Source: Cognatundibacterium curvum | Lineage (GTDB): Bacteria; Pseudomonadota; Gammaproteobacteria; Burkholderiales; Burkholderiaceae_D | Assembly (NCBI RefSeq): GCF_014284235.1 | Contig: NZ_JACOGD010000002.1 | Coordinates: forward strand, 372,001-436,000 | DNA: 64,000 nt | Reading direction: 5' to 3' | Part shown: positions 27,186 through 35,358 of the stretch, one piece after another | Numbering within the stretch: position 1 is the first letter of the stretch | Layout of the letters: every line of letters starts with the position of its first letter | Translations under genes and position numbers: made by a program | The notes under the pieces: model-generated | What the model was told of the DNA's origin: nothing | Databases searched by the model: none | The model's input: the letters and a program-made list of their open reading frames with translations, nothing else

Positions 27186-28142
27186 ATGGCAACAGCACCA
27201 CAAGATCAGCCAGGTTCGCCAGAACCAGCTGGCAAAAAAGCACCGGCAAAAAAAGCGACAGCGAAAAAAGCAGCAGCTAAACCAGCAGCTAAACCAGCAG
27301 CTAAACCAGCAGCTAAAGCGACTAAAGCTGTAGCGAAACCAGCCGCTAAGCCAGCAGCTAAAGCGACCAAGGCAGCAGCGAAGCCAGCAGCTAAAGTCAC
27401 TAAGGCAGCAGCAAAGCCAGCAGCTAAAGCGACTAAGGCAGCAGCGAAGCCAGCAGCTAAAGTAGCGAAAGCGACTAAAGCCGTAGCAAAGCCAGCAGCT
27501 AAAGTAGTGAAGGCGACTAAGGCAGCAGCGAAGCCAGCAGCCAAAGTCACTAAAGCAGCAGCAAAGCCAGCCGCTAAAGTAGCGAAGGCAACTAAGGCAG
27601 CAGCGAAGCCAGCAGCGAAAAAAGCCGCCGCAAAACCAGCAGCTAAGGCGACTAAGGCAGTCGCAAAACCAGCAGCTAAAGTAGCGAAGGCAACTAAGGC
27701 AGCAGCGAAACCAGTAGCGAAAAAAGCAGTCGCTAAACCAGCAGCTAAGGCTGCAACAAAAGCAGTAGCGAAGCCAGCAGCTAAAGCAACGAAGGCAGCA
27801 GCGAAGCCAGCAGCTAAAGCGACAAAAGCAGCAGCGAAGCCAGCAGCTAAAGTGACAAAAGCCGCAGCGAAGCCAGCAGCAAAAGCGACAAAAGCAGCAG
27901 CGAAGCCAGCAGCTAAAGCGACAAAAGCAGTAGCGAAGCCAGCAGCGAAAGCGACTAAGGCCGCAGCGAAGCCAGCAGCTAAAGTGACTAAAGCAGCAGC
28001 CAAGCCAGCAGCTAAAGTAGCGAAAGCCGCAGCAAAGCCAGCCGCTAAAAAAACAGCAGCGAAGAAAACCACTGAAGCGAAAGCAGTTGTGAATGCCAAT
28101 GCAGCATGGCCATTCCCAACCAGCGCGAATCGCCCTGCGTAA
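27186..28142 (+). CDS. Histone-H1-like Lys/Ala/Pro repeat protein
   Basis: The 318-residue product is almost entirely built from a Lys/Ala/Pro repeat of ~10-13 residues, of the type KAAAKPAAKATKA or KPAAKVAKATKA. It resembles the C-terminal tail of eukaryotic histone H1, the AlgP/AlgR3 protein of Pseudomonas and Bordetella BpH1-type proteins, which bind DNA and compact the nucleoid. The start MATAPQDQPGSPEPAGKK and the end NANAAWPFPTSANRPA are the only non-repetitive parts. AAGGAG stands eight bases before the ATG. The repeat DNA makes every other frame open and is prone to slippage, so copy number probably differs between strains. The N-terminus MATAP and the tail composition match the SWIB protein at 5445. 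Confidence 0.85.
   Translation: MATAPQDQPGSPEPAGKKAPAKKATAKKAAAKPAAKPAAKPAAKATKAVAKPAAKPAAKATKAAAKPAAKVTKAAAKPAAKATKAAAKPAAKVAKATKAVAKPAAKVVKATKAAAKPAAKVTKAAAKPAAKVAKATKAAAKPAAKKAAAKPAAKATKAVAKPAAKVAKATKAAAKPVAKKAVAKPAAKAATKAVAKPAAKATKAAAKPAAKATKAAAKPAAKVTKAAAKPAAKATKAAAKPAAKATKAVAKPAAKATKAAAKPAAKVTKAAAKPAAKVAKAAAKPAAKKTAAKKTTEAKAVVNANAAWPFPTSANRPA
27270..28065 (+). repeat. Coding repeat array (AAA/GCA/GCT/CCA-rich) inside the H1-like gene
   Basis: Units of about 30-39 bases, built on GCAGCGAAGCCAGCAGCTAAA with variable GTGACT/GCGACT/GTAGCGAAG joints, are repeated more than twenty times. Units differ by synonymous and Val/Thr/Ala changes, so the array is old rather than freshly duplicated. 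Confidence 0.8.
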
Positions 28143-28182
28143 TTCTGAACTGCTTGGACGCCTGTGAGTCTTCAGGCACAAT

Positions 28183-28217
28183 ACCCACTGTGTGAACCTT
28201 CACCCGGTGGGTTTTTT
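28183..28217 (+). terminator. Terminator between the H1-like gene and yggT
   Basis: ACCCAC pairs with GTGGGT, with an inner GTGAA/TTCAC stem, and TTTTTT follows. It ends only about 16 bases before the yggT GTG start. Confidence 0.8.
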
Positions 28218-28233
28218 ATTTTGAGGACGACCT

Positions 28234-28782
28234 GTGCTGCATGAACTTTTGACTTTTGTCGTGGATACCATCACTGGCTTGTTTGCCAGTTTCCTGCTGT
28301 TGAGATTTTGGATGCAGGTGCTCAGAGTCCGGCCGCCAGCTCAGTTGGCGCAAGCGATATTTCAACTGACCGATTGGCTGGTCCATCCTATCCGGCGTCT
28401 GGTGCCTGGCTATAAGGGTTATGACTGGGCCAGCCTGATCGCGACCTTTCTGGTTGCATTAGTCGCGATGCTGGTTGATTTCTGGGTGTTGGCGCAGTTT
28501 CCGGTGCAGGCCATACTGATCATGGCATTGTTCCGCGTGGTGCAATGGATATTGTATGGACTGATGGCGCTGCTGGTGTTGGAGGCTATCTTCAGCTGGG
28601 TGAATCCGAGTGCACCATTTGCACCTTTAATCCGCGCTTTGAATGAGCCAGTATTAAATCCGATCCGCAAAATTCTGCCGTCGCTGGGTGGTCTGGATTT
28701 TTCTCCGCTGCTTGCTTTGCTGTTGCTGCAGGTAGTGCACCGGGTGCTCAGTGCATCGCTACCTGCGTTGCTGATGCTCTGA
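28234..28782 (+). CDS. YggT-family integral membrane protein
   Basis: The 182-residue protein has two YGGT repeats. The first shows LLRFWMQVLRVRPPAQLAQAIFQLTDWLVHPIRRLVPG and the second ALLVLEAIFSWVNPSAPFAPLIRALNEPVLNPIRKILPSLGGLDFSPLLALLLLQ. About five hydrophobic helices place it in the inner membrane. YggT proteins are linked to osmotic tolerance and cell-division-related loci, but their molecular role is unclear. The start is GTG at 28234 with GAGG seven bases upstream; the preceding terminator implies either read-through or a promoter hidden in the hairpin region. It is convergent with the LacI-family gene, only six bases away. Confidence 0.9.
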   Translation: MLHELLTFVVDTITGLFASFLLLRFWMQVLRVRPPAQLAQAIFQLTDWLVHPIRRLVPGYKGYDWASLIATFLVALVAMLVDFWVLAQFPVQAILIMALFRVVQWILYGLMALLVLEAIFSWVNPSAPFAPLIRALNEPVLNPIRKILPSLGGLDFSPLLALLLLQVVHRVLSASLPALLML

Positions 28783-28788
28783 GCTGCT

Positions 28789-29796
28789 TCAGGCTTGCAC
28801 CAGCGCTGCGGTAGATTGCCGGATGATCAGTGCAGACTTCAGCATTTCGCGGCGTAATGGTGCATCAGGTTCCGCAATGCGCTTGACCAGGGTCTGCGCC
28901 GTCAGCTGCCCGATCGCATGTTTAGGCTGGGCGATCGTGGTCAGCGGCGGGTTGCTGAATGAAGCCAGTGCGATATCATCGTAACCGATCACCGATAAAT
29001 CCTTCGGTATGCTCACGCCCGCTGCATTCGCGGCACAAATGCCACCGATCGCCATCAGATCATTGCTGGCAAAAATCGCAGTCGGCCTGTCGCTCAGTGC
29101 CAGCAACTGCTGAAATGCGTTATATCCGCCCTGGCTGGTGAAATCGGCATGGATCAGATAATCGGGACGGAAAGCGATGCCCGCTTCTTTGAGTGCCTGC
29201 ATATAGCCGGTCACGCGGCCACCACTGGGCAGCAGGGTATCCGGGCCAGCCACGCAGGCGATTTTGTGATGACCCAGTGACAGCAGGTAGCGTGTCGCTT
29301 CATAGCCACCTTGTACATGATCGGCTTCAATAAAGTCTGCCGCCACACCGGTCACTTCGCGGTCGACCAGCACTTTGGGAATGCCTTCATCTGCCAGTAA
29401 CTGACTCAGGTCTTCATCTGAACCGGAGGAGACCAGGATCAGACCATCTATCCTTTTCTCCATCAGTACGCGAATGTAGGCCGCTTGTTTTTTCGGGTCA
29501 TCGTAGGAATTACACAGGATGATGTTGTAACCCAGCTTGAAAGAAGCATCTTCTATTCCCTGTATCACTTCTGCAAAATAAGGATTAGAGTTATTCGGTA
29601 TCATCATCCCCAGCGTGTGGGTACGATCATTCTTCAGGCTGCGGGCGACGGCGCTAGGGATATAGCGCAACTCCTGAATAACCGACAAAACACGTTCGCG
29701 CGCATCTTCACTCACCACCCGGGTGTTGTTGATGACATGCGAAACGGTAGTAGTGGAGACGCGTGCTTTTTCAGCGACCTGCTTCATTGTTGCCAT
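28789..29796 (-). CDS. LacI-family transcriptional repressor
   Basis: The 335-residue regulator has the family helix-turn-helix and hinge at residues 1-60 (MKQVAEKARVSTTTVSHVINNTRVVSEDARERV, ...SAVARSLK). The periplasmic-binding-protein-like effector domain follows (TLGMMIPNNSNPYFAEVIQGIEDA, ASNDLMAIG, VIGYDDIALASFSNPPLTTI). The DNA-reading residues resemble the RbsR/PurR branch, so a sugar or nucleobase effector is plausible. It is divergent from the CodA-like deaminase gene over 136 bases, and the simplest reading is that it represses that gene and perhaps itself. Confidence 0.92.
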   Translation of the reverse strand: MATMKQVAEKARVSTTTVSHVINNTRVVSEDARERVLSVIQELRYIPSAVARSLKNDRTHTLGMMIPNNSNPYFAEVIQGIEDASFKLGYNIILCNSYDDPKKQAAYIRVLMEKRIDGLILVSSGSDEDLSQLLADEGIPKVLVDREVTGVAADFIEADHVQGGYEATRYLLSLGHHKIACVAGPDTLLPSGGRVTGYMQALKEAGIAFRPDYLIHADFTSQGGYNAFQQLLALSDRPTAIFASNDLMAIGGICAANAAGVSIPKDLSVIGYDDIALASFSNPPLTTIAQPKHAIGQLTAQTLVKRIAEPDAPLRREMLKSALIIRQSTAALVQA

Positions 29797-29842
29797 AAAA
29801 ATTCCTGCCTTTCTGGGTCGTGATTATGACGCAGCTACACGA

Positions 29843-29876
29843 CTGCGGTTAAACTTTTTATAAATTAACAGCGCAG
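29843..29876. promoter_or_regulatory. Candidate operator between lacI-family and codA-like genes
   Basis: CTGCGGTTAA (29843-29852) is mirrored by TTAACAGCGCAG (29865-29876), an imperfect inverted repeat around an AT-rich centre that includes TATAAA. It lies in the divergent gap where a LacI-family repressor would act. The two-base insertion in one arm makes this tentative. Confidence 0.4.
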
Positions 29877-29932
29877 ACGAAGTAATGAGCCGGTCTCGTG
29901 ACACGCAGTCTGCTGACAGATAAGGACCCAGC

Positions 29933-31207
29933 ATGAATGATCTTATAGTGAGAAACGCCAGTTTAGCGGATGGCCGTCGTCATATCGATATCCTGGTCAG
30001 GGATGGAAAGATAGTCGCCACGGAGCCAGCTATTGCCGTGACCGGCATGCCTGAGCTGGATGCGGGCGGTGATTTGCTGTGTTCGCCTTTTGTCGATGCA
30101 CATTTTCATATGGATGCAGTACTCAGCTATGGGCAGCCACGGGTGAATCAATCCGGTACGCTGTTGGAGGGCATTGCTTTATGGGGTGAGCTGAAACCGC
30201 ATCTGACCCAGCAGGCCCTGGTTGACCGGGCACTCCAATACTGCGACTGGGCGGTTGCCAAAGGCTTGCTGGCGATACGCTCGCATGTGGATATCTGCGA
30301 TCCGCGTTTGCTGGCGGTGGAAGCTTTGCTGGAAGTCAGAAAACAAGTGGCGCCTTATCTCGATCTGCAGCTGGTTGCCTTTCCTCAGGATGGTTTACTG
30401 CGTAGCGCCGACGCCTGGACTAACTTGCAGCGTGCCATCGCGATGGGTGTCGATGTGGTGGGGGGTATTCCGCATTTTGAACGCACTATGCAGGACGGCG
30501 CTGAATCGATACGTCTTTTGTGTGAATTCGCAGCAGAGCGCGGACTGATGGTCGATATGCATTGCGATGAGTCGGACGATCCTATGTCGCGTCATATTGA
30601 GACCCTGGCCTACCATGCACACAGGCTCGGTTTGCAAGGACGGGTCACAGGTTCACATCTGACTTCCATGCATTCTATGGATAATTACTATGTCAGTAAG
30701 CTGTTGCCGCTGATGAAGGAAGCGGGCGTAGCCGCTATCGCTAATCCCCTGATCAATATCACTTTGCAGGGGCGTCATGACCATTATCCTAAACGGCGTG
30801 GTATGACGCGGGTGCCGGAAATGCTGGCGCTTGGTATCCCGGTCGCGTTTGGGCATGATTGTGTGATGGACCCTTGGTATAGCATGGGAGCGGGCGATAT
30901 GCTGGAGGTGGCGTCTATGGGCTTACATGTGGCGCAGATGACTTCGCAGGCGGCCATGCATCAGTGCTTTGACGCTGTCACGCGCAACCCCGCACAGATA
31001 CTGGGCTTGCAGGGCTATGGGCTGGAGCCCGGCTGCCAGGCTGACTTTGTGATTCTGGATGCGCGCGACCCGATTGAGGCTTTGCGTCTGCGCCCGGTAA
31101 GGCGTTATGTAGTACGGCGCGGTCGTGTCATCAGTCAGACTGCCGCGCCAATTGCGCAGCTGAGTCTGGACGGAAGACAACAGTCTGTGAATTTCCGTTT
31201 GGGGTAA
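29933..31207 (+). CDS. CodA-like amidohydrolase (cytosine deaminase family)
   Basis: The 424-residue metal-dependent hydrolase is similar to E. coli cytosine deaminase over its length. It carries the HxH metal site His57-x-His59 (VDAHFHMD), the AFPQDG loop (Gln156 of CodA), MHCDESDD with the His and catalytic Glu, GSHLTSMHS, IANPLINITLQGRHDHYPKRRG and GHDCVMDPWYSMG with the metal-ligand Asp. CodA deaminates cytosine or isocytosine; relatives act on creatinine or other cyclic ureides. The substrate here is unproven because the flanking active-site loops differ. AAGGA precedes the ATG. No permease gene is adjacent. The divergent LacI-family gene is the likely regulator. Confidence 0.85.
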   Translation: MNDLIVRNASLADGRRHIDILVRDGKIVATEPAIAVTGMPELDAGGDLLCSPFVDAHFHMDAVLSYGQPRVNQSGTLLEGIALWGELKPHLTQQALVDRALQYCDWAVAKGLLAIRSHVDICDPRLLAVEALLEVRKQVAPYLDLQLVAFPQDGLLRSADAWTNLQRAIAMGVDVVGGIPHFERTMQDGAESIRLLCEFAAERGLMVDMHCDESDDPMSRHIETLAYHAHRLGLQGRVTGSHLTSMHSMDNYYVSKLLPLMKEAGVAAIANPLINITLQGRHDHYPKRRGMTRVPEMLALGIPVAFGHDCVMDPWYSMGAGDMLEVASMGLHVAQMTSQAAMHQCFDAVTRNPAQILGLQGYGLEPGCQADFVILDARDPIEALRLRPVRRYVVRRGRVISQTAAPIAQLSLDGRQQSVNFRLG

Positions 31208-31218
31208 TGCCTGATGCG

Positions 31219-31257
31219 AGGCAGCATGGTCAGTCCTGAGGGGCAACCATGCTGTCT
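31219..31257. terminator. Probable shared terminator of codA-like gene and hemL
   Basis: A 12-base stem (AGGCAGCATGGT with ACCATGCTGTCT, one G-T pair) and a 15-base loop lie between the two convergent genes. The T-run is poor on both strands. Confidence 0.45.
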
Positions 31258-31269
31258 GCTTCTTGTGGA

Positions 31270-32550
31270 TCAGAGGCGGGCGAATGCGCGTTGTGCCGCT
31301 TCCAATGTGGCGGCAATGATGGCACTGTCGTGCTGGATAGAGACAAAGCCAGCTTCAAAAGCAGATGGCGCCAGATACACGCCTTCGTCCAGCATCAGAT
31401 GGAAGAAGCGATTGAATTTCTCTTTATCGGTCGCCATCATGGCCGCGTAGCTGCGTGGGATTTCTTTGGCAAAGTAAATGCCGAACATGCCACCAACTGC
31501 ATCGGCGCAGAAGTCGAAACCAGCGGCCTGACCTGCTGCTTGCAGACCATCCGCCAGTTGCCGCGTCTGTGTGGTCAGTGTTTCATAAAAGCCGGGTGCC
31601 TGAATCAGCTTGAGCGTGCTCATACCCGCAGCCACCGCAACCGGATTGCCGGACAGTGTGCCAGCCTGATAGACGCCGCCCAGCGGTGCCATATGTCCCA
31701 TCAGATCGGCGCGGCCACCAAAGGCTGCCACCGGCAGGCCACCACCGATGACTTTACCCATACAGATCAGGTCAGCCGCAATGCCGTACAAGGCCTGGGC
31801 ACCTTGCAGACCAACGCGGAAGCCGCACATCACTTCGTCAAAAATCAGGATGCTGCCATGCTGAGTGCACAGGCTGCGCATGGTTTGCAGGAATTCTTTG
31901 GTGGCCGGAATCAGATTCATATTGCCGGCGACCGGCTCCACAATCACGCAGGCGATCTGATCACCGATAGACGCAAATACCTCTTCCAGTTGCTGGCTGT
32001 TGTTGTAGTCGAGTACCAGCGTATGTTTGCTGAAATCTTCAGGAACGCCAGCGGAAGTCGGATTACCAAATGTCAGCAGGCCGCTGCCCGCTTTGACCAG
32101 CAAAGAATCGGCATGACCGTGATAGCAGCCTTCAAATTTGATGATCTTGTCGCGCTTGGTGGCGCCGCGTGCCAGACGCAGTGCACTCATGGTGGCTTCC
32201 GTGCCGCTGGAAACCAGTCTGACTTGCTCTACATTTGGCACGATTTTGCAGATTTCTTCTGCCATCAACACTTCACCTTCGGTCGGCGCACCAAAGCTCA
32301 GCCCTCGGGTGATCGCTTGCTGCACGGCGCTGATGACTTCCGGATGGGTGTGACCGACGATGGCCGGACCCCAGGAGCCGATGTAATCAATATAGCGTTT
32401 GTCATCCGCATCCCAGAAATACGGTCCTTCTGCGCGGGAAATGAAGCGTGGCGTGCCGCCGACTGAACGGAAAGCGCGTACAGGCGAATTCACGCCGCCC
32501 GGCGTGGTTTGTTGGGCACGGGCGAACAGGATGTCGTTATTGCTAGTCAT
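31270..32550 (-). CDS. hemL: Glutamate-1-semialdehyde 2,1-aminomutase
   Basis: The 426-residue PLP enzyme converts glutamate-1-semialdehyde into 5-aminolevulinate, the C5-pathway entry to heme. It shows the class III aminotransferase motifs: [61 protein letters not shown] and the PLP-binding Lys266 in [11 protein letters not shown]. Length and order match E. coli HemL. It follows the thiD-like gene by 30 bases on the same strand, so the two are probably cotranscribed, and shares a convergent end with the codA-like gene. Confidence 0.97.
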   Translation of the reverse strand: MTSNNDILFARAQQTTPGGVNSPVRAFRSVGGTPRFISRAEGPYFWDADDKRYIDYIGSWGPAIVGHTHPEVISAVQQAITRGLSFGAPTEGEVLMAEEICKIVPNVEQVRLVSSGTEATMSALRLARGATKRDKIIKFEGCYHGHADSLLVKAGSGLLTFGNPTSAGVPEDFSKHTLVLDYNNSQQLEEVFASIGDQIACVIVEPVAGNMNLIPATKEFLQTMRSLCTQHGSILIFDEVMCGFRVGLQGAQALYGIAADLICMGKVIGGGLPVAAFGGRADLMGHMAPLGGVYQAGTLSGNPVAVAAGMSTLKLIQAPGFYETLTTQTRQLADGLQAAGQAAGFDFCADAVGGMFGIYFAKEIPRSYAAMMATDKEKFNRFFHLMLDEGVYLAPSAFEAGFVSIQHDSAIIAATLEAAQRAFARL

Positions 32551-32580
32551 GGTAAGAGCAGTCTGAAGAAAAATGAAAGG

Positions 32581-33411
32581 CTAAACAGCGGAGTCGGGCA
32601 GCGTTTCGCGTGCCCAGAAAAAACGGTCAGGGATCAGCTTGCCCATGCCCAGTTGCTGCGCATGGCGTAAGGCAGCATGGGTGAATTCCTGCGCTTCCAA
32701 TACGGCTTCCGGCACATCAATGCCACAGGCCAGCAGTGCTGTAATCGCTGCCGATAAGGTAGTACCTGCGCCTGCATGGGAACCTGGTATGCGTTGCCAT
32801 ACGTCGCGCCGCACGACGCCCGCCTCATTGAATAAGGTATTGGCAAATTCATTGTTGCCAGCCTGAGTCCCGGTGACCAATACAAATTTGCAGCCAGAAT
32901 CAATCAGGGTCATCACGTCGGCGGTCAGATCGTCGTCCTCGCCCTGATCTTTCCAGGTTTCAGCAAGACGGGATAATTCTACGGCTGAGATCACCAGCAC
33001 ACTCGCTTGCGGAATCAGTAACTCACGGATGGCCAGTATCAGGTCTTCTGCTTCAGCCGTCTGTTCATTCACTTCGGAATGGAAAGGGTCTAGTACAAAG
33101 GGCAGATCCGGATAATCAGATGCGATTTCAGCAATCGTGGTGACATTGTCTACACTGCCCGCCTGTCCCAGTTTTAATGCAGCGACCGGCATATCTTCCA
33201 GCACGGAGCGGGCTTGCTCGTCAATCAGGTCGGCTTCCAGTGCATGGATACTGTCTATTTGCGCTGTATCGCCGGTCAGTACCGAGGTCACAACCGGCAA
33301 ACCATGACAAGCCATGGCCGCAAAAGTGCCGATATCGGCAAATAAACCAGTGGCAGAGACCGGATCGGAAGCGCCGAAGCTGAGAATGAGAGGAGAAATT
33401 TGGTTTTGCAC
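32581..33411 (-). CDS. thiD: ThiD-like phosphomethylpyrimidine kinase, divergent
   Basis: The 276-residue ribokinase-fold protein belongs to the hydroxymethylpyrimidine (phosphate) kinase family of thiamine synthesis. The usual GSDPSGGAG substrate loop reads GASDPVSATG (residues 13-22). The usual GTGC anion-hole motif reads GAGT, with Thr217 in place of the family Cys. FVLDPFHSE stands where most have DPVM. The overall order (TSVLTGDTAQIDSIHAL, PVAALKLGQAG, VLVTGTQAG, PGSHAGAGTTLSAAI) still fits the fold. The same gene lies beside rubredoxin and hemL in other Burkholderiales. Whether it retains HMP-P kinase activity or has another substrate is open, and the symbol is given on family only. Confidence 0.75.
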   Translation of the reverse strand: MQNQISPLILSFGASDPVSATGLFADIGTFAAMACHGLPVVTSVLTGDTAQIDSIHALEADLIDEQARSVLEDMPVAALKLGQAGSVDNVTTIAEIASDYPDLPFVLDPFHSEVNEQTAEAEDLILAIRELLIPQASVLVISAVELSRLAETWKDQGEDDDLTADVMTLIDSGCKFVLVTGTQAGNNEFANTLFNEAGVVRRDVWQRIPGSHAGAGTTLSAAITALLACGIDVPEAVLEAQEFTHAALRHAQQLGMGKLIPDRFFWARETLPDSAV

Positions 33412-33533
33412 GTTACGTAGATTAATATAGCCAGCTTAGCAGCGCAGTCAAACCTGAATTAGGGGACTATGCGGTCTGTTTATGCAGGATTTGCAGCAAT
33501 TTTAATATTCTACTTGATTGAAGGGCTTTAGTC

Positions 33534-33728
33534 GTGAGTGATAACGTTGGTGGTACGCCTGAGTACAAAACATGGATGTGTCTGATTTGTGGCTGGGTGT
33601 ACGATGAAGAGCAGGGTTTGCCGGATGAAGGCATTGCGCCAGGCACCAAATGGGATGATGTACCAATGAACTGGACTTGTCCTGAATGCGGCGCGCGCAA
33701 GGATGACTTTGAAATGGTTGTGATTTAA
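33534..33728 (+). CDS. Rubredoxin
   Basis: The 64-residue iron protein has the two knuckles CLICG (Cys16, Cys19) and CPECG (Cys49, Cys52) that bind one Fe(SCys)4 centre. WVYDEEQGLPDEGIAPGTKWDDVP is the typical aromatic core. Rubredoxins shuttle single electrons, here with an unknown partner. The start is GTG at 33534. It is divergent from the thiD-like gene. It is followed 128 bases later by pilG; a rubredoxin next to pilG is a common arrangement in pseudomonads and Burkholderiales. Confidence 0.95.
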   Translation: MSDNVGGTPEYKTWMCLICGWVYDEEQGLPDEGIAPGTKWDDVPMNWTCPECGARKDDFEMVVI

Positions 33729-33856
33729 CCGCAAATCCAGTTTTTTTCCTTGTATTAAATGTTTATTCAGGGAAAATAAGCACAGGTGTAATTTTTTTTT
33801 GATAGAGTGCTTGTTTGCTCCGAATTTGTCGGATTTAGTCGGGAAGAGATGCGTTT

Positions 33857-34258
33857 ATGTCAACGATGACTGGTAATGAAAATTTAAAAATTATGGTGAT
33901 CGACGACAGCAGTACCATACGTCGCTCAGCAGAAATTTTTCTCGGACAGGCAGGATACAAAATTGTATTGGCTGAAGATGGATTTGATGCCTTGGCCAAA
34001 ATCAATGATTCGCATCCTGACCTGATCTTTTGCGACATCCTGATGCCGCGCCTGGATGGTTACCAGACTTGTGCCTTGATCAAGAAAAGCGCGAAATTCC
34101 GCGATACACCTGTGATTATGCTGTCCTCTAAGGATGGCTTGTTTGACCGCGCACGCGGCGCTATGGTAGGGTCTGATGAATATCTGACTAAGCCATTTAC
34201 TAAGGACAGCCTTCTGAAAACAGTAAAGAATTACACATCAGAAGCGCAGGACAAATAA
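33857..34258 (+). CDS. pilG: Type IV pilus response regulator PilG
   Basis: The 133-residue single-domain receiver has Asp60 (FCDILMPRLDGYQT), the acidic pair in VIDDSST and Lys111 in TKPF. PilG is phosphorylated by the PilL/ChpA kinase and promotes pilus extension. An ATG in frame at 33866 could also serve; I keep the first. It opens the Pil-Chp operon, with pilH 27 bases downstream. The promoter is probably in the AT-rich 128 bases behind the rubredoxin gene. Confidence 0.9.
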   Translation: MSTMTGNENLKIMVIDDSSTIRRSAEIFLGQAGYKIVLAEDGFDALAKINDSHPDLIFCDILMPRLDGYQTCALIKKSAKFRDTPVIMLSSKDGLFDRARGAMVGSDEYLTKPFTKDSLLKTVKNYTSEAQDK

Positions 34259-34285
34259 TTCAGTTTTAAGTGAGGTATTAGCAAT

Positions 34286-34651
34286 ATGGCTATTCAAAAA
34301 ATTCTGGTTGTAGATGATTCCCCAACCGAGCGTTATTTTCTGACCGATGTTCTGGTAAAGCACGGCTTTTCCGTGTCGACCGCAGAAAACGGCGAAGAAG
34401 CACTGCTGAAAATTAAAGCAGACAAGCCACAACTGATACTGATGGACGTGGTGATGCCGGGCCAGAATGGCTTCCAGATCACGCGTGCGATTGCCAAAGA
34501 TCCGGAAACACAGGATATTCCCGTGATTATCTGTACCAGCAAAAATCAGGAAACTGACCGTATCTGGGGTTTGCGTCAGGGCGCGCGTGACTACCTGGTC
34601 AAGCCTATAGATCCTCAGGAGTTGCTGACCAAAATTGCTGCGCTCGGCTAA
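34286..34651 (+). CDS. pilH: Type IV pilus response regulator PilH
   Basis: The 121-residue receiver has Asp54 (LILMDVVMPGQNGFQ), acidic residues in VVDDSPTERYF and Lys106 in VKP. In Pseudomonas, PilH opposes PilG and acts as a phosphate sink or pilus-retraction regulator. The second position in the cluster and the closely similar FQITRAIAKD helix support the name over a generic CheY call. Confidence 0.9.
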   Translation: MAIQKILVVDDSPTERYFLTDVLVKHGFSVSTAENGEEALLKIKADKPQLILMDVVMPGQNGFQITRAIAKDPETQDIPVIICTSKNQETDRIWGLRQGARDYLVKPIDPQELLTKIAALG

Positions 34652-34699
34652 GCCGTTGGCGCACTGATCTCTGTTTCTTTCTATACTCCGGATAAGTTC

Positions 34700-35281
34700 A
34701 TGACCCAAGCGTTGAGTGATACTGCCACTCTGTCTGAAGTGGCAAAGCCTGACAATAGTGTCAGGCGCACCCGCCTGCGCGAATTCCAGGCGCAGTTGGT
34801 TGACCGTATGCAGGCGGCTCAGCGTGGTGGTTTCACCCAGCTGAGTCAGTTGGGAGTGCTGATCGGTGGCGTACGGTATTTGCTGGATCTGCGCGAGGCA
34901 GGCGAAATCGTCAGTGTCGGTACGCTGACAGAAGTGCCGCTTACCCGCGACTGGTATAAGGGTGTGTCGAATATCCGCGGTAATCTGACCAGTGTGGTGG
35001 ATTTGCCGCGTTTTCAAGGGCAGGAGCTGACGTCGCTGGACGCGTCCTGCCGTATTGTCGGTTTTGCTTCTGTGCTCGCATTTAATGGCGGGCTGCTGGT
35101 GTCTCAGGTTCTTGGCCTGCGTAACGTGGCGGAAATGGAAGTTGTTGTAAATGAACCCGGTGCGGCCGACAGTCGCGCCTGGTTGCCCAGAAGCTTTCGC
35201 GACAGCGAAGGCCGGATCTGGCATGAGCTCAGCCTGGCTGCCTTGGTGCAGGACCAGGATTTTTTGCATATAGGTTTGTAA
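34700..35281 (+). CDS. pilI: CheW-like adaptor PilI
   Basis: The 193-residue adaptor is a CheW domain with an N-terminal helix (RRTRLREFQAQLVDRMQAAQRG). Typical strands are GVLIGGVRYLLDLREAGEIVS, PLTRDWYKGVSNIRGNLTSVVDLPRF and RIVGFASVLAFNGGLLVSQVLGLRNV. It links the PilJ receptor to the PilL kinase. It lies 48 bases after pilH and 77 before pilJ. Confidence 0.9.
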   Translation: MTQALSDTATLSEVAKPDNSVRRTRLREFQAQLVDRMQAAQRGGFTQLSQLGVLIGGVRYLLDLREAGEIVSVGTLTEVPLTRDWYKGVSNIRGNLTSVVDLPRFQGQELTSLDASCRIVGFASVLAFNGGLLVSQVLGLRNVAEMEVVVNEPGAADSRAWLPRSFRDSEGRIWHELSLAALVQDQDFLHIGL

Positions 35282-35358
35282 TCAGTAGTTGTTTATGAGT
35301 TGTTCAGTAGTTTATTGAATACTGCTGATAGCTTTTCAATCGTTTAGGAGACTTAGTA

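Noticed and set aside
27206-28099. Long open frames on the minus strand opposite the H1-like gene
   Set aside because: They are by-products of the low-complexity repeat, which leaves all frames open; no ribosome site, and the plus-strand frame has AAGGAG and a good start.
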